From assembly GCA_009801015.1 (NCBI GenBank), contig VHZZ01003119.1, positions 67,243 through 114,127 on the forward strand: a stretch of DNA of 46,885 nucleotides, in the 5' to 3' direction. This DNA comes from Silene noctiflora. Taxonomy: Eukaryota; Streptophyta; Magnoliopsida; Caryophyllales; Caryophyllaceae. Under the pieces are notes generated by a model. It had not been told where the DNA came from. It was given only the letters and a program-made list of their open reading frames with translations, and made no database searches. The position numbers were made by a program, and so were the translations under genes. Below are positions 1-13,200 of the stretch, piece by piece; the first letter of the stretch is position 1; every line of letters starts with the position of its first letter.

Positions 1-1780
1 CATTTGAGTTTGTAACGTAGAGTAACGACACGTGGCAAATGGATGGAACTGATGACATGTGGCTTATCGGCTTCAGCTTTAATATAATATATGATATGAT
101 AATATAATGCTCCAAAAGAGGAAATAAAACCTTAATTTATAATAGGGCAAGTTATTGAATCATCAAGTGGGTTTACAATAATTGTTTAGTTTTCGTAGGG
201 TAAAAAAAAAAAAATCTCAAGTTATACTTCCTCCAAAGTTTTTATTTCTTCTAATTCTTTCACACGGTCTCTAAGGCGGAACTTTAACCGTTAGTTTGAG
301 ATATACTCCGTATATACATATGTGTAATCTTTTTGGGTTGAAAAAATGAAAATTATATTTTTTGAAACATTTTTTGATGATAAACGGTAAATATATACTT
401 TTTTATTATTTTGAATTATTTACGGTTAAAGTTTGTTATCTTTGACCCTAAAAAAAGAAATGAGAAGAAATAGAAAATAGGTGGAACTATTTTCAATATA
501 AGAAAATCTTAATTTTCCTTACAGGAAATTGAACATAAAAGAAATGCAAAAAAATGTCATAATAACTTACACTATTTTTTTCCGAATACCTAGACCAACA
601 ACGATAAAAAAAATCACATAAAAAATATTATCACGTATTTTATTTTACGCGAAATTGTCCTCTTGGAATGTTTTTTTTACCAATTTGTCACTTACCATCC
701 ACTTTTTTTTTTTACCAATTTGTTACCTTACTTAATTTTTTTACCAATTTGTCACTCAACCTCCATTTTTTTTAACCAATTTAGTCATTTGGCCCGATAT
801 AATCTTACCATTTTTGTCCCACCAAAATTTGTCAGTGTTTGACCGGTGGACAATCCTAACCACAAACTCACGGGTCAAAACTATAATAATTTTCAAGTAT
901 GTCACCCTAGTAAGAGTGTGATTGACTCAATCCTTTAAATTCGATCGTTTTATGTTTAAATTAATCATTTTCCCTCTCTTTATATGAAGTTTTGGATCTA
1001 ATAGTATAGTATATTATTATGAATAGATAGACGATTAGCATTATTGTGATTTTTCACTCGTAATACATTTGATATCAAATTGTGGCGGACAACAAGTCAA
1101 GCTAGACACAATCCAAATTTGTCTAAACCACCTTAGATCCAAAAAAATCCATCATGAAAGGTTGTGTGAAGAAACAATAATTTTCAGAAAAGAATATACA
1201 ACAGTGTCATATATTAAAAATAACAATTGAGTATCTCTTTTAGGAATGAATATTTTTGTTTTGATTTTCAATATTGCAATAACGTCATATATCCAAATTA
1301 ACGATCTCTAATTTCTAAATCATTCTTTCCTACTTCAAAATAGAACAAAAAAAGAAATCCCAATGTCTTTCGTTATACTTCTTCCATTATTTAGGCGGTC
1401 TTTAGTTGACTTGACACCTAAACTATGTTTTGTTATCCATAAACACTTAAATCAACCGATAAAGAGCTGTTCTAACTCAAGCCGAATTTAGACAAAACCA
1501 CATTTAACTAAAAATACCCCCGTTTTTTTTTGTTTTTTGTTTTTTTTTTAAAAAAAAACAACTCCGTAATTAACTATGTTTTTGTTCCCAATATGAATTG
1601 GTTCTTATTTCCCACTCGGTGTAATTTTATTATTTTTTGTACAAGACAAATAAAAAATCTGAATAACCCAAATATTATTAAAATAGAAAATAAAAATTCT
1701 TCCCCTAAATGACACTCTATCTATCTCACATTCTCAGATTTGTCACCTGATGACCTGACCTGACCTGACTTCCTTCCTTC
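1..1780. other. AT-rich 5' flank of the TOL gene
   Basis: No credible coding region is seen here. The stretch is AT-rich with long A and T runs and only short chance ORFs. At about 670-790 it holds a degenerate local tandem repeat built on 'ttttaccaatttgtcac'. The right end, rich in C and T, leads into the leader of the TOL gene and presumably contains its promoter. No specific promoter element can be defended. Confidence 0.5.
670..790. repeat. degenerate short tandem repeat (ttttaccaatttgtcac)
   Basis: Four copies of a 'ttttaccaatttgtcac'-like word begin near 674, 712, 740 and 772. They are separated by variable spacers of about 15-20 bases. Copies differ by single bases (gtcact, gttacc, gtcact, agtcat), as in an old minisatellite. 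Confidence 0.6.
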
Positions 1781-1819
1781 CTATATCTCCTCCACCTTTA
1801 TTTCTCTGCTGTCTTTTTG

Positions 1820-2009
1820 AGTTGTGAACTTGCACAGCTTTGCAAAAGCTAACAAAAGCACTTCCCCTCTAACAATTAACAAATCTAAATTAAACCCTCT
1901 CTATTTTCCCTTTTTCTTCATCTTCTACAACAATATGCTTCCTCATTTCCTTTCGCTTCCGCTTTCGCTTTCGCTTTCGCTTTGATCTCCGCCATTCTTT
2001 ATCTCACCG
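1820..2009 (+). other. predicted 5' leader exon of the TOL gene
   Basis: A pyrimidine-rich plant leader ends in a consensus donor (caccg|gtcagt) at 2009/2010. The matching acceptor (tttttgcag|tgtctt) lies at 4179/4180, just upstream of the start codon at 4203, giving a leader intron of about 2.2 kb. The transcription start near 1800-1880 is a guess. A hexamer microsatellite (gctttc)n at about 1951-1983 lies inside, and an upstream ORF overlaps it. Confidence 0.5.
1935..1985 (+). CDS. possible upstream ORF, 16 aa, Leu/Ser/Pro-rich
   Basis: An ATG in the predicted leader opens a 16-codon frame (MLPHFLSLPLSLSLSL) that stops at TGA 1983-1985, before the leader intron. Most of it is encoded by the gctttc microsatellite, so its length would change with repeat number. 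If the transcript starts upstream of 1935, this frame could lower translation of the TOL protein. There is no evidence that the peptide has a function. Confidence 0.35.
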   Translation: MLPHFLSLPLSLSLSL

Positions 2010-3060
2010 GTCAGTTTCAGCCGACAATTTTTTTAATTATTTGTAGTTTTATGATTTGATTTGAGTAATTGCGTTGATTATTGTGAATAGTAGGAGATAA
2101 TTCTGTTTTAGGGATTGTTGTTGTGGTGAGATCAAGAGTAATGAAGTGATTTGTTGTGTTAGGGTTTCTGTTTGTAGTTGTATTTGATTTAAGCATTTTG
2201 TTAGGAGTGATTTGGTTGGTGAAACTNCAATAAGACGGTCTTAAACGAGAATTTGTGACGACGGTTGTGTATTTAAGGCTAGATTTGTCGCGTAGATTTG
2301 TTTGTGGTGAGTAGTGGTATGATGATAATGCTGGTTGGTAATGGATTACTGAAAATTAGCAAAAAAAAAAATGACGGGAAATGAACGTGTTAATTGACGC
2401 TGAAAGTAGAGTGTACGGTGGAATGGTTGGTTTATTACATTTGTTAGAAAGTCGGAACTGTGAGTTCGAGGTTGTTTTTATTTGTAAGGGGAGGAAGAAC
2501 TGAGAAGCCCTGTTGTTTGATGGCTTATCATGTTGTTCTTAGGGTTTTGGCGTTTTTTCAATGTTGTTATGGTTGAATGATGTTAAAGAGATTGTGTATG
2601 ACTTATGCAAGCAAGCACAAATACCTTCAATTCTTTTTCTTTTCCGCAGTATCAAATGCTTTTGTGAACAAGTCATAGGATTTGTGTGGAGAAATGATGG
2701 TGTATAATTTGTTGTCAGGTAGAATTTAGGGTTTTGGCATTCGTTAAATGGTAGTTGTGTCTGAATGGAGCGAATATTTAAGTATGATGTGTGCAAGTCC
2801 ATGTGGTTAAAAGATTAGATTTTGTGTGTGGTTTGAGTACAACTGGAGTGCATAATACATAAGGGTTGACACGATCTAGAATTTAAAACAATATCCTTTT
2901 AATTTTGACGTGGTTAAAAAAAAAACATTGTAATAGTTCGGCTCTGAAGACCTTGAATTGCAGGTATGTTGTGCGTGTGCTGTTTGTCTGTATGTGTACG
3001 TTGAGTTCCGATGCTTTTAAGTTTGAAATATATGTGCGTGCATCTCAGGTCAAGGATAAG

Positions 3061-3861
3061 TAAATTTGTCAAAAACTGACGTAACCCAAAAATAACCCGC
3101 TTTTTTCAACCCGAAATAACCTGTAATCAACGGGTCACAATTGGATAGGTGAAGACAAGCTATATTACTCAAAATTCACAATATGTAATAGGTATTCACT
3201 TTTAAAATTTTGAGATAAAATATGTTTATATTCGTTGAAATACATGAAAATTTAAATGGTTAAATAATAAATTTACTTGCTACTTGTCATGTACATGTTA
3301 GTATGTTACTACTGATCGATACTTCGTATATAGACGCGTATTGAATATGTTACATAAAACATTTTTCTAAATGTCATAAACTTGATTTTCGTTAATAAAT
3401 GTTATATTTTATTGTGATATTGTATCGTTTGATCAATCAGTTTATATTTTTCTTCAAATTATTTGTAAATTGATTTTCATGTTTATGTTACCAAGACATT
3501 CACTGTGGCCATGTGTCGTGTATATCCAACACTTCGAGCTCAGTTGAAGTAACATAGTTTCATTGTATTACTTATTCGTAGGAGATCATAAATTATAAAA
3601 CAATCCCTCATCATCTAGAGATTATGCAAGTTGAACATTTTGCATAAAAGAATTGATTATATTAAAATTATGTAATAAAAAAGTTTATAAAAAATGCCAC
3701 AAAAAGACGTTGATCGGCCTTTTTTGTCCTAAACCCGACTCAACACCCGTATAGACTTGTCCAATATTTTGCTCGACCCGAAATACACTCAACTGGTATT
3801 CTACCCGAACCCAAAATTACCCGACCCGTGATCCGCCTATTCACCCCATTTGATAGGTCTA
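3061..3861. mobile_element. hAT-like non-autonomous element in the TOL leader intron
   Basis: The right end (gataggtcta, then ggatcaag) matches the inverted 'TAGACCTGGCAAA' terminus of the two better-preserved hAT-like copies at 26005 and 42737. The left end (taaatttgtcaaaaactg) is a diverged version preceded by 'aggataag'. The 8-bp flanks are imperfect (ggataag against ggatcaag). Sub-terminal acccg/cgggt words also match the family. No transposase is visible. Confidence 0.5.
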
Positions 3862-4202
3862 GGATCAAGAGAAAGGGTAACTGTGGCTGATTCTCATCTT
3901 TCCCTGATCTATTGTATGCAGACTAGTTAGCCGCAGTTGAGTGCTTTTTTGAGCTTTTCTTAGACTGAAATTGTTGTAAAGGCGTAACCAACTTAGTAGT
4001 TATTTGTATAATGTAAGTTGAATTGTTCTGCACGATCATTGCTGTTTTATTAGTATATCGGTGGCCCAATTACTGTAAACTATTATATTGCTTTGTAGTA
4101 TCGCTTGTCTGTTTGATCCATGCATTAGTTGCACAAACAATTGCCTCACTCACAGAAGCTATGTTCCTTCTTTTTGCAGTGTCTTAGGCCTTGGAACTAT
4201 AG

Positions 4203-7200
4203 ATGGCGTCTGAACTTGTGAATTCTGCAACTAGTGACAAATTACCTGAGGTTAATTGGGCAAAATACATTGAGATTTGTGAATTAGTTGCACGTGACCA
4301 GAGGTATTGTTGCAAAATTGACTTATTCGCTTGTCAGTGACATTCAGCATGATATATGATAGATGTCTTGTATTTTTGTATGAAATTGCTTACGAGCTTG
4401 TAAAAATCTTATCATTGTTACAAGGAATTTTATGTCCACCTGCTAGAGTTTTGAGGTTCGTAAACTATGTTCAAAGGAATCCTATGTCCAACTACTATAC
4501 TTTTGAGGTTCATAAACTCTCTAGTTCTTTTAGCATGCAGAGAAGCTGGGAACACTTGCAAACCTGGTATGTAGGTGACTGTCTTGAATAATGAGAGCCC
4601 TGTTACATATTACTTGGGTAGAAAAAGAAGGGTCAGACCTGTACGAGAGGAACTCAAACCTATAAGAGAGGAAGTTAACCCCTTTCATAAACTTCGTTCA
4701 GTAACCCTTGAGTTGGGTTGTAAGAGAGGACACCCAATAGGACCCTCCTGAGTCCTAACCCATTTACCGCACAGTAAAATATACAAAGAGGAAGACATAT
4801 CCTGAGCATGATGTTAACTATTTGCCCCTAATGTTAACTATTTGTCCCTACGGGAGTATCTGATATACTCCCTCCATCCTGGTCAATAGTTTACAATTGC
4901 TTTATACACGATTATTAAGGTAAGGAGAGAGGAATAGGTTTATAATTATTAAAAAATCAAAAGCAACTTGAAATGAGGACGAAACGGGGGAAAGTAGCAA
5001 ATTGCCCCCAAACTTTTGAGGCTATGTGCAATTTGCCTCCAAACGTTTTTAAATGAGTAATCTACCCCAAACGTTTGGGATTATGTGCAAATTAACCCCA
5101 TTTTATATTTCCGGTAAGTTAACATTTACTACCACCCACCCCACAACCATCAAACACCATATAACCACCCCCACCACCATTAAACAATACTCCCGCCAAG
5201 CCTCCTCATTTTTTTTTTTTGAATATTTAATCGGTTACGATATGAATTCCCACAATTAATTATCATGTGTTGCTTGCCAAGTACGTAGTATTCAATTAAA
5301 TTCACTCACCATTGATCCTGATGTAGGGAATCATATTCAATTAAGTAACTTTCATTCATTTGCGGTGCTAGGTTTGTGCGTTTGATGATATTATAAATTA
5401 TTAATCAATTGTGATATTTTTTTTCTTTTATATAATTGGGGTTATGCATATGATACAATAAGATACAAATATTAAAGCACAATTTGTTAATTTTATGCAT
5501 ATTTGAATTATTATTCCTACCTAGTTCCTCGGGTACATTCGTTTATTGAAAAAACTAGAAGTCTTCTTTTAAATCTCACTCTGATGGTGATGGAGGGTGG
5601 TTGTATGGATGGTGTGATAGATATTACATGGCCGAAATTTTTTAATTGAGTTGATTTGCTCCTAATCCTAAACGTTTGGGGGTTATTTGCACATATTGAA
5701 ACGTTTGGTGGTAAATTGCACTTAACTCCAAACGTTTGGGGGTAATTTGCGACTTTCCCCGGACGAAATGTAATGATCCCCACCCACATGGGTTGGTTTA
5801 TTTACTAGAAAAGGAAAGTGTAAACTATTGACAGATACACCTTAAATAGGAAAGGGTGAACTTTTGACCGGGACGGAGAGAGTATCAGGTTTTATGTGAA
5901 GGATTGCCAACTTACCATAGCAATATTTTTAGATAGCTGCCAAAAAATACCCGAATGTCAATGTGGCTGATACTTGACTGGTACAAGGCTAATACAGTTG
6001 ATAGCAGACTGGTACAGCTAATGTTCCGGCTCAATCAATGGATTAATTTCTTGAATAAAAACATCGGGTAAAATCAGAATATTAACTAGGAATTCCGGAA
6101 GGTTTTATTCATTTCGAGTGCTCAAGAGAGTAAGATACGTAAAGCTACCATGTGAAGCTATACATGAAGCCTAGTTGAATGAGTACAAAAGTAACCAAGT
6201 AACTAAGTGGTGTGTTAATATGTTATAGTCTTCAAGGTGGTTTCTGTCGAACGCTCAGACTTCAGATTTAGGTTGATTGAACTGGCTCAATCAAGGCCTG
6301 TTACTTCATAGCACAGATGTCAAAAGGAGTTTGTGTTATCTGATGTGTTCAAGATTAATTTACAATAATAGCACAAATTATTACAATATTGTTTCATTTT
6401 TTTTACCAAGTATAGAGAGCCTATTTTTGGCAATCTCTCTGTACCTTCAGTCCAACTTTAATCTGAAGTTATCATCATTATCATCATATCATTGCCCCCA
6501 AAGAAACACTCACGCATTGCATGGCAAGGGAGGTAAGGCCTTGGAGGTGCACAAACTTTTCCCTACAATATCCATGTCACCGTTTCCAGCTGAAACTTAT
6601 CTGGAAAGGGGACACCATTCTGCTACTTAACGGAAAAAGAAGCATAGAAGGAATTTAGCACTAATTGGTTTAGTCCACCATATTCCCAAACTGAAAGAAC
6701 AACCACTTCGGTTTCAGTTACAATTGCACAGTGCTTTACATTTAAGTTGAGGAAAAGGAACTTCGATCATAAACTTGTTTTTGCAGCATTTCGTTTGAGT
6801 ACATACCACATTATAATTCTTTCCGAACTTTGAGATCCTCTCTCCTGTAGTTGTTATCTTTCTTTTCTTCTGCATTTTTCCTGTAATAATCTTTGGGCAA
6901 AATATTCAATGCAGGCAAGCGAAGGACGTCATAAAAGCAATAAAAAAGCGCTTGGGTAGTAAAAGTGCAAATGCTCAATTATATGCTGTTATGGTGAGTT
7001 GAACCGTATTGGCTACCTAGATTTATGTTCTGACTCCTTGTCGTCCTTGAACTTTGTACATCTCATAATTTGTGGTCCATTGTCAAGAAATATGTAGTAT
7101 GCTGTACTCCAATTTGATTTGAGAAGAGATAATTCCTTGTTTAATTGACAGAGCTGATATTAGTTTGTTGTTTGGAATTTCCAGCTTCTGGAAATGTTGC

Positions 7201-10200
7201 TGAACAATATTGGCGAGCCTGTTCACAATCAAGTAATTGAAGCCGGACTTCTCTCTATATTAGTTAAAATCGTGAAGAAAAAGGTATTACAGTTTTTTTC
7301 TTCCAGTTCAATGGAAGCTAGTCTAAGTGAGTGGGAACAAATATTGTGTTTGGTGACTGATAAATCATCTTTACTTCTTGTTCTGCAGTCTGATAATCCA
7401 GTACGAGAAAGGATATTTCTTCTTTTAGATGCAACTCAGACATCAGTCGGCGGACAATCTGGCAAATTCCCGCAATATTATAAAGCTTACTATGAGCTGG
7501 TGGTAGGTACCAAATAAGTGTGCGCATGAGATCATACATGCTTTCTGATTGCGTAGTTGGTGAATGTACTTAGTTTGTGCTATTTCCTAGTCATGGCCCC
7601 AGAACTTGCCTCAAATATGCTAGTCATTTGAATTTAGTGATGTGATTTGTATAATAAGATGCATTTCCTAATTTTACAGTGGAAAGTCGCACAAAAAGAG
7701 TTTGGCCTGCACCCTTAAGAAGAGAGTCAACTTTTAGCCTAAAGGGGGTTCCATTCTAAAACCAATTGACAATAGAATTAGCGTTTGGTTTACATAGGGA
7801 CAAACTCTCCTCTTTTATCAATGTGTGACACTCACATGGGCGACTAACATTTTCACAGTAGGAGCTCTTTGACATTGGGCTTCACATGTGAGATTCCTTA
7901 GAAATGAAACTTGAGTGACAATTACTAACCCTCATCGACGACCCTATTATAATTGCATAAATGGCGCTCTCATGTCCTCTGTATGTTGTGTGAGTTATTG
8001 TAGGCACTCTGATGTCCCCTATTTGTTCAGAGTGCAGGAGTAAAATTTCCTCAAAGGCCTCCTGTTTCTTCATCTGATCATCACACGTCCGGTGCTAGCC
8101 AGAATACTTTAACGATTGCAAATACGGCCTCCGCTAGTGAAGATAGGTCTATGAAAACGGAAGAACCTCAGCCTGCTCCTGGATCCAGGTAGTTAGCTAT
8201 CAAAGCAACCACTCTTCCCTTGTACTTAACTGAAGCATGGCTGACGGCAATATCACTTCAGCTTGCTGTCATTCTCTCAGCTTAGCAATTTGAAATCAAA
8301 ATAAGACCTGTAAATGAAAACAAGTGGCACAGATGGTAGAGAAGAGGAATTTAAGGTTCCGGGTGCTCAAAGGTTGCGAGTTAATCCTACTAACTTGAGC
8401 GATAGTAGCAGAAAGATTAATTTGCTAGAATAAGAGTATATGAGTAGCTGTAGGGATATGCAGTTAGAACATGTTATAGTTTGCAAATTTGGAGTTACTT
8501 TAACATGTATTTGAGCAATGAACTTAATTTGTGCAAATGCAGCATAATTGAAAAGGCCACTGCCGCGTCAGAGGTTTTAAGGGAAGTCCTTGATGCGGTT
8601 GATGCTCAAAATCCAGAGGTATTATCACGTTCTAGCTTGCCTCCTGCTATGATGAGCTTTTTTGCTTCTAGCTGTCACCAAAAATACTCATTGTCCTATC
8701 TTGTAAAAATTGTATGATTAAATGGACTTACAAGTTCATGTGGTTCATCGTGCTCTTTTTTCCTTGGGCTGTGATGGTGGTGGATAGAGGTTTGTTCTAA
8801 TGAAAAAGCTCCATATTTGAATCCAGGTTATTTTTTCTGTTGTTTCCTTTTTAGGCAGCGAAGGATGAGTTTACACTTGATCTTGTGGAGCAATGCTCAT
8901 TTCAAAAAGATCGAGTAATGCACCTTATAATGAGTTCCAGGTAAAAGAATGTCACTTTCGCTCCATTTAATTAGTGTGGTCTGCTGATTGTTAAGCAAAG
9001 TTATCCACCTCCCTTTCCCTCCACGCACATGTAATTTAATATTTACATCTCTCTGTCATGAGATGCAAAGTGGGTTCATTGGATTTTGTTGATGTGAATA
9101 CCAATTTCCTTAAAAACTGACAACCCCACTTCTTTAATTGCAAACAGAGATGAAAAATTGGTTTTACGGGCAATTAAATTGAATGAGCAGCTTGGCCGGG
9201 TTTTGGAGAGACATGAAGCACTAGTTTCACATAGACCTGTATCCTCAGCTAGTCAAGTTGAACTTCCTGAGCGGGTCATTCCAGCATCGAACCATAATAA
9301 TAATAATGAAGGGAGGGGAACTTGGGGACGGAAGCTTTCTAATCACGTTGCTCAGCCCACTTCAGCGCCAAATCAGTTAGACCGTGAAAAGGCTGAGGAA
9401 GAAGAGCCAGAGAAACTCTCTCATAGGTATATTTCATGAATTTTGTCTACTTTTTTCCCCTGCCTTCCCTTAGCATTATAATTGTTTTTGTAGATAAATC
9501 ATCATTTTTTATTTTAAGTTTGTCAAAGCGAAATAAAACTCAGCCGGCAGTTGAAGTGGCTTACATCACGCTAGAAAGAAACACCTAGAGTCGAATATAC
9601 GATCGAGAGCAGTAGTATCTCTTATTGTCTGTTTAGTGTATGTGTCACAGCAGTGTCACAACTGTAGTTCTTGCACCCTCTTTACTAAATGTCTGCAATC
9701 CATTTGCATCCTCTCATGGCCAATAAAAGTTTACTTGTATTTTAAAGTATTTTTTCCAAATATTTTTGCATAAAAGCTTAAAATTTCGAGGATTTTGTTC
9801 CAGTTTTGCCATCCAAACAAAGAACAAATTTTGAGACACATTCCACAATAATCTTAGACATAGTAAAGCCACCCCTGTCAGGTGAGCGTTAATTGTTTAG
9901 TTTGGAACTCTATTAGGATTCACTCGACTTTTTCTTCCTTTGGATTTTGTTTTTCATTAGCCATGCAACTCCGGATACCACTCTTGCTGGTATTCAAAGT
10001 GGCTGGTCGCCGTTAATTTTTCATAACTAGAGATCAGTGGAGACTAGAGATCTGTGGAGGAATTCATTATTTCTTTGGACTTGGGAACTAGAGATCAGTG
10101 GAGGAATTCATGTACTCTTGACATGCTTGCCAGTTATGGTTGTTTGATTCTTTATAATTTATATATTCTGTGCCATAAACTCTCCGACCTCAATAATCAT

Positions 10201-13200
10201 ATTGCAACTACTGTTCAAGTGAGAGTCTAGACATTAAAATTATGCTGTTATATATGTAATAATTTGACATCTTACTGCAGTTTAAATAAGTAACATGTAT
10301 TTGAGGAATGAATATCTTAGTCTGTTCTTGTGCAGCATAATTGAAAAGGCCACTGCTGCATTAGAGGTGTTACGAGAAGTCCTTGATGCAGTTAATGCTC
10401 AAAATCCAGAGGTATTCCTTAAGCTCGATTTGATGTCAGTAATTTGAGTTATGTATATGTTTATCAGTTTATTCTTGTTCGAGCAGAAGGTTTACTGGAC
10501 ATGACTATATTGTAGGTGTTATCTCTGACGTTCTGTTCCTTATGTATAACACTCCACCATATTTTTGTAGTTATTTTGCTTCAGTGAAACATAGTACTAT
10601 CAGTTAAAGTATAGTTGGACAGACGATAAATCACCCTTCAAAGTTCAAAGTATATAGTTTTCTAAATCATCATAAAATATTTTCTGTTTACTGTGCTTCA
10701 CAGGCTTATTCATAGCGTACTTTTTTTTTTTTTTTTAAAAATAATTGGCATTCCGTTTCCATGTTCATAAGTCTCTGCAACAGTCTTTAGCTGGTTTGAG
10801 GTCTGATTTTCAATGCTCCATATTGAACCCACAGTATTTTCTCTCTTATTTGTCCTTTTAGGCGGCAAAGGACGAGTTTACGCTTGATCTTGTGGAACAG
10901 TGCTCGTTTCAAAAAGATCGAGTAATGCACCTTGTCATGAAATCTAGGTAAAATAATGCTACTTTTGCTTAAAGTTTCAGTTTAGTGGAATACTTTGGGA
11001 ATATATTATTGCTGGTTTTTTCAGGCCAAATCTCTTTTAAGTTTGAATTTTTATAATGCCTTGTCCCTTTTGACTATGTGGCCCCTATGTTCTAGAATCT
11101 ATATGATGCACCTTTATTATTCTCCAGTTGAAAGACTCCGGTATCCAAAATTCCAAATCATGTGAATTGTTCCCTGTATCTAGAGCATTAGTTTCTTAAT
11201 CAACATCGTTAAGAAATGTAGCTGAGGTTAGCTCTCAATGCTGGTCATATCCATATTTTTACGACGCCGCTTGCTCGGTTGCTTTTTTCATAAACTGAAG
11301 TAAAAAGGCTATGTTACTCGGAGTCTGCTAAAAGTATCAGAGGCATGTGCATGTCAGAGGATCGGTAACAAATAATTTGCGTGAATCATTTGTGTTATTG
11401 CTCAAAATGAAGTGACTAATTGTCTAAATCATTGTGGCTGACAATCTGACATCCTCTATGTATGTGGCATTGCGAAGTAACGTAGTTCAAATGTCAAGGT
11501 CAGTCCCCACGCCAATTATCATGCCTCAAGAGAACTACAAACACTTATTGTATGACAAGCAGATGACCTTCTACTTCAACCCTGCTCCCTATTTGTTTTT
11601 GATGACGATTCTCCATTAGTTTCCTCTCTGTCATTTTGTTAGGACCAACATTTTAAATATATATGTATTGATACTGCTGTGCTTACTTCACGTCCCTCCC
11701 AGTGACCCGTTATCCTGGAAAATCAAAAGAAAATCGGATATCATTTGCTCTCATGTCTGTCAGTAGGGGTCAGTGGATTAGAGTGGATATGAACATTGAT
11801 ATCCTCAAAAACTTATATTCCCACTTCTTTAATTGTAAACAGAGACGAGAAATTGGTGTTGCGGGCAATTGAATTGAATGAGCAGCTGGGCAGGGTTTTG
11901 GAGAGGCATGAAGCATTAGTTTCACATAGGCCTGTACCCTTAGCTAGTTCTATTATGCATCCTGAGCGGGTCATTCCAACATTAAACCATAATAATCATG
12001 AAGATAGTGGATCTTGGGCATCAAAAAATACTAATCATGTTGGCCAGTCCACTTCAACACCAAATCATGTAGACTTTGAAGAAATAGAGGAAGAAGAGGA
12101 GGCAGAGCAGCTTTCTCACCGGTAAGTTCCGATGTACTGTTTTTTGCTATCTTCCTCCAAGCATAATATCTATTTATAGAACGTGTCAACTTTTGTGTCT
12201 GCCTATTTCCGATGCGTATCTTATGACATTGTGATATGGTGGACTATAGTAAAAATGCTCGTAAAACCCTCATTTTTTTATATTTATTTATTTAATTTTT
12301 TTTCCCATGTAAGTATTAGATGGCTGTCCGTTTTTTTTACTATTGGGTGATGATAACGAAAATAAATACGTTTTCATCTTTTGTTTAAAATTGGCCAAAG
12401 CTTAAACTGGCAGTAGGCAGTTGAAAGTTGAAAACAGTTTACATCACACACCAGAAAGAAACACCAAGAGCAAACATACAACAAATAATAGTATAATCTG
12501 TTTCGCCCAGTTATTTTTTTTGGGTGTGTGTGTGTACTAGGGCTGTTTCAATATTGACGAGATTTGAATCCTGGCCATGAACTAGGCTATCAGTGTACCA
12601 CCCCTTAAGACTATGCTGGTGGTTAGCTGACATATGCCCTCTTATTGTATATGGGCGTCAATATGTTTATTTTATGTTTATCACCAAAAAACATTTCTCT
12701 TGGCTTCTAGCTCCTGCACATCTCAGCTAGTTTAGCCGGTGAAATTGAGGAAATTTTACGCACTACCTGAATTTGAAACCAGTCAGCATCAAAACTACCC
12801 TTGTGGCTTCGTATACATTGAAGAAAAAGGAATTTAGTAGTCACCTCTTTCAGATGAGCATTAGAAATTGTTTGATTTGGAACTTTTCCAGGATTCGGAA
12901 AGGAAAAGCTCATGTGAGGCCAGAAGATGACGAAATTGCAATAGAGAGGCCTTTGGGATTGCTTGGTTCTTCTTCTCCAAGTGAAAGGTTGCATCGTCCA
13001 CTCATACGACCTGCCGATGAAACAAAGGCGCCTCCTTTAGCTGTTTCGATACCTCCCCCACCAGCAAAGCACGTTGAAAGGGAGAAATTTTTCAAGGAAA
13101 AGAAAGGGGGTGGAACCCCTTTGGCTGGTCACATGAGGGGTCTCTCTTTACACAGTCGGAATGGTAGTAATAGCTCTTTCACTGGCAGCTTCGCTTCTAG

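Noticed and set aside
12773-12891. Upstream part of the open frame that contains the TOL last exon
   Set aside because: The frame continues into the intron by chance. The acceptor at 12891/12892 keeps the LSHR-IRKGK reading frame and is preceded by a pyrimidine tract.
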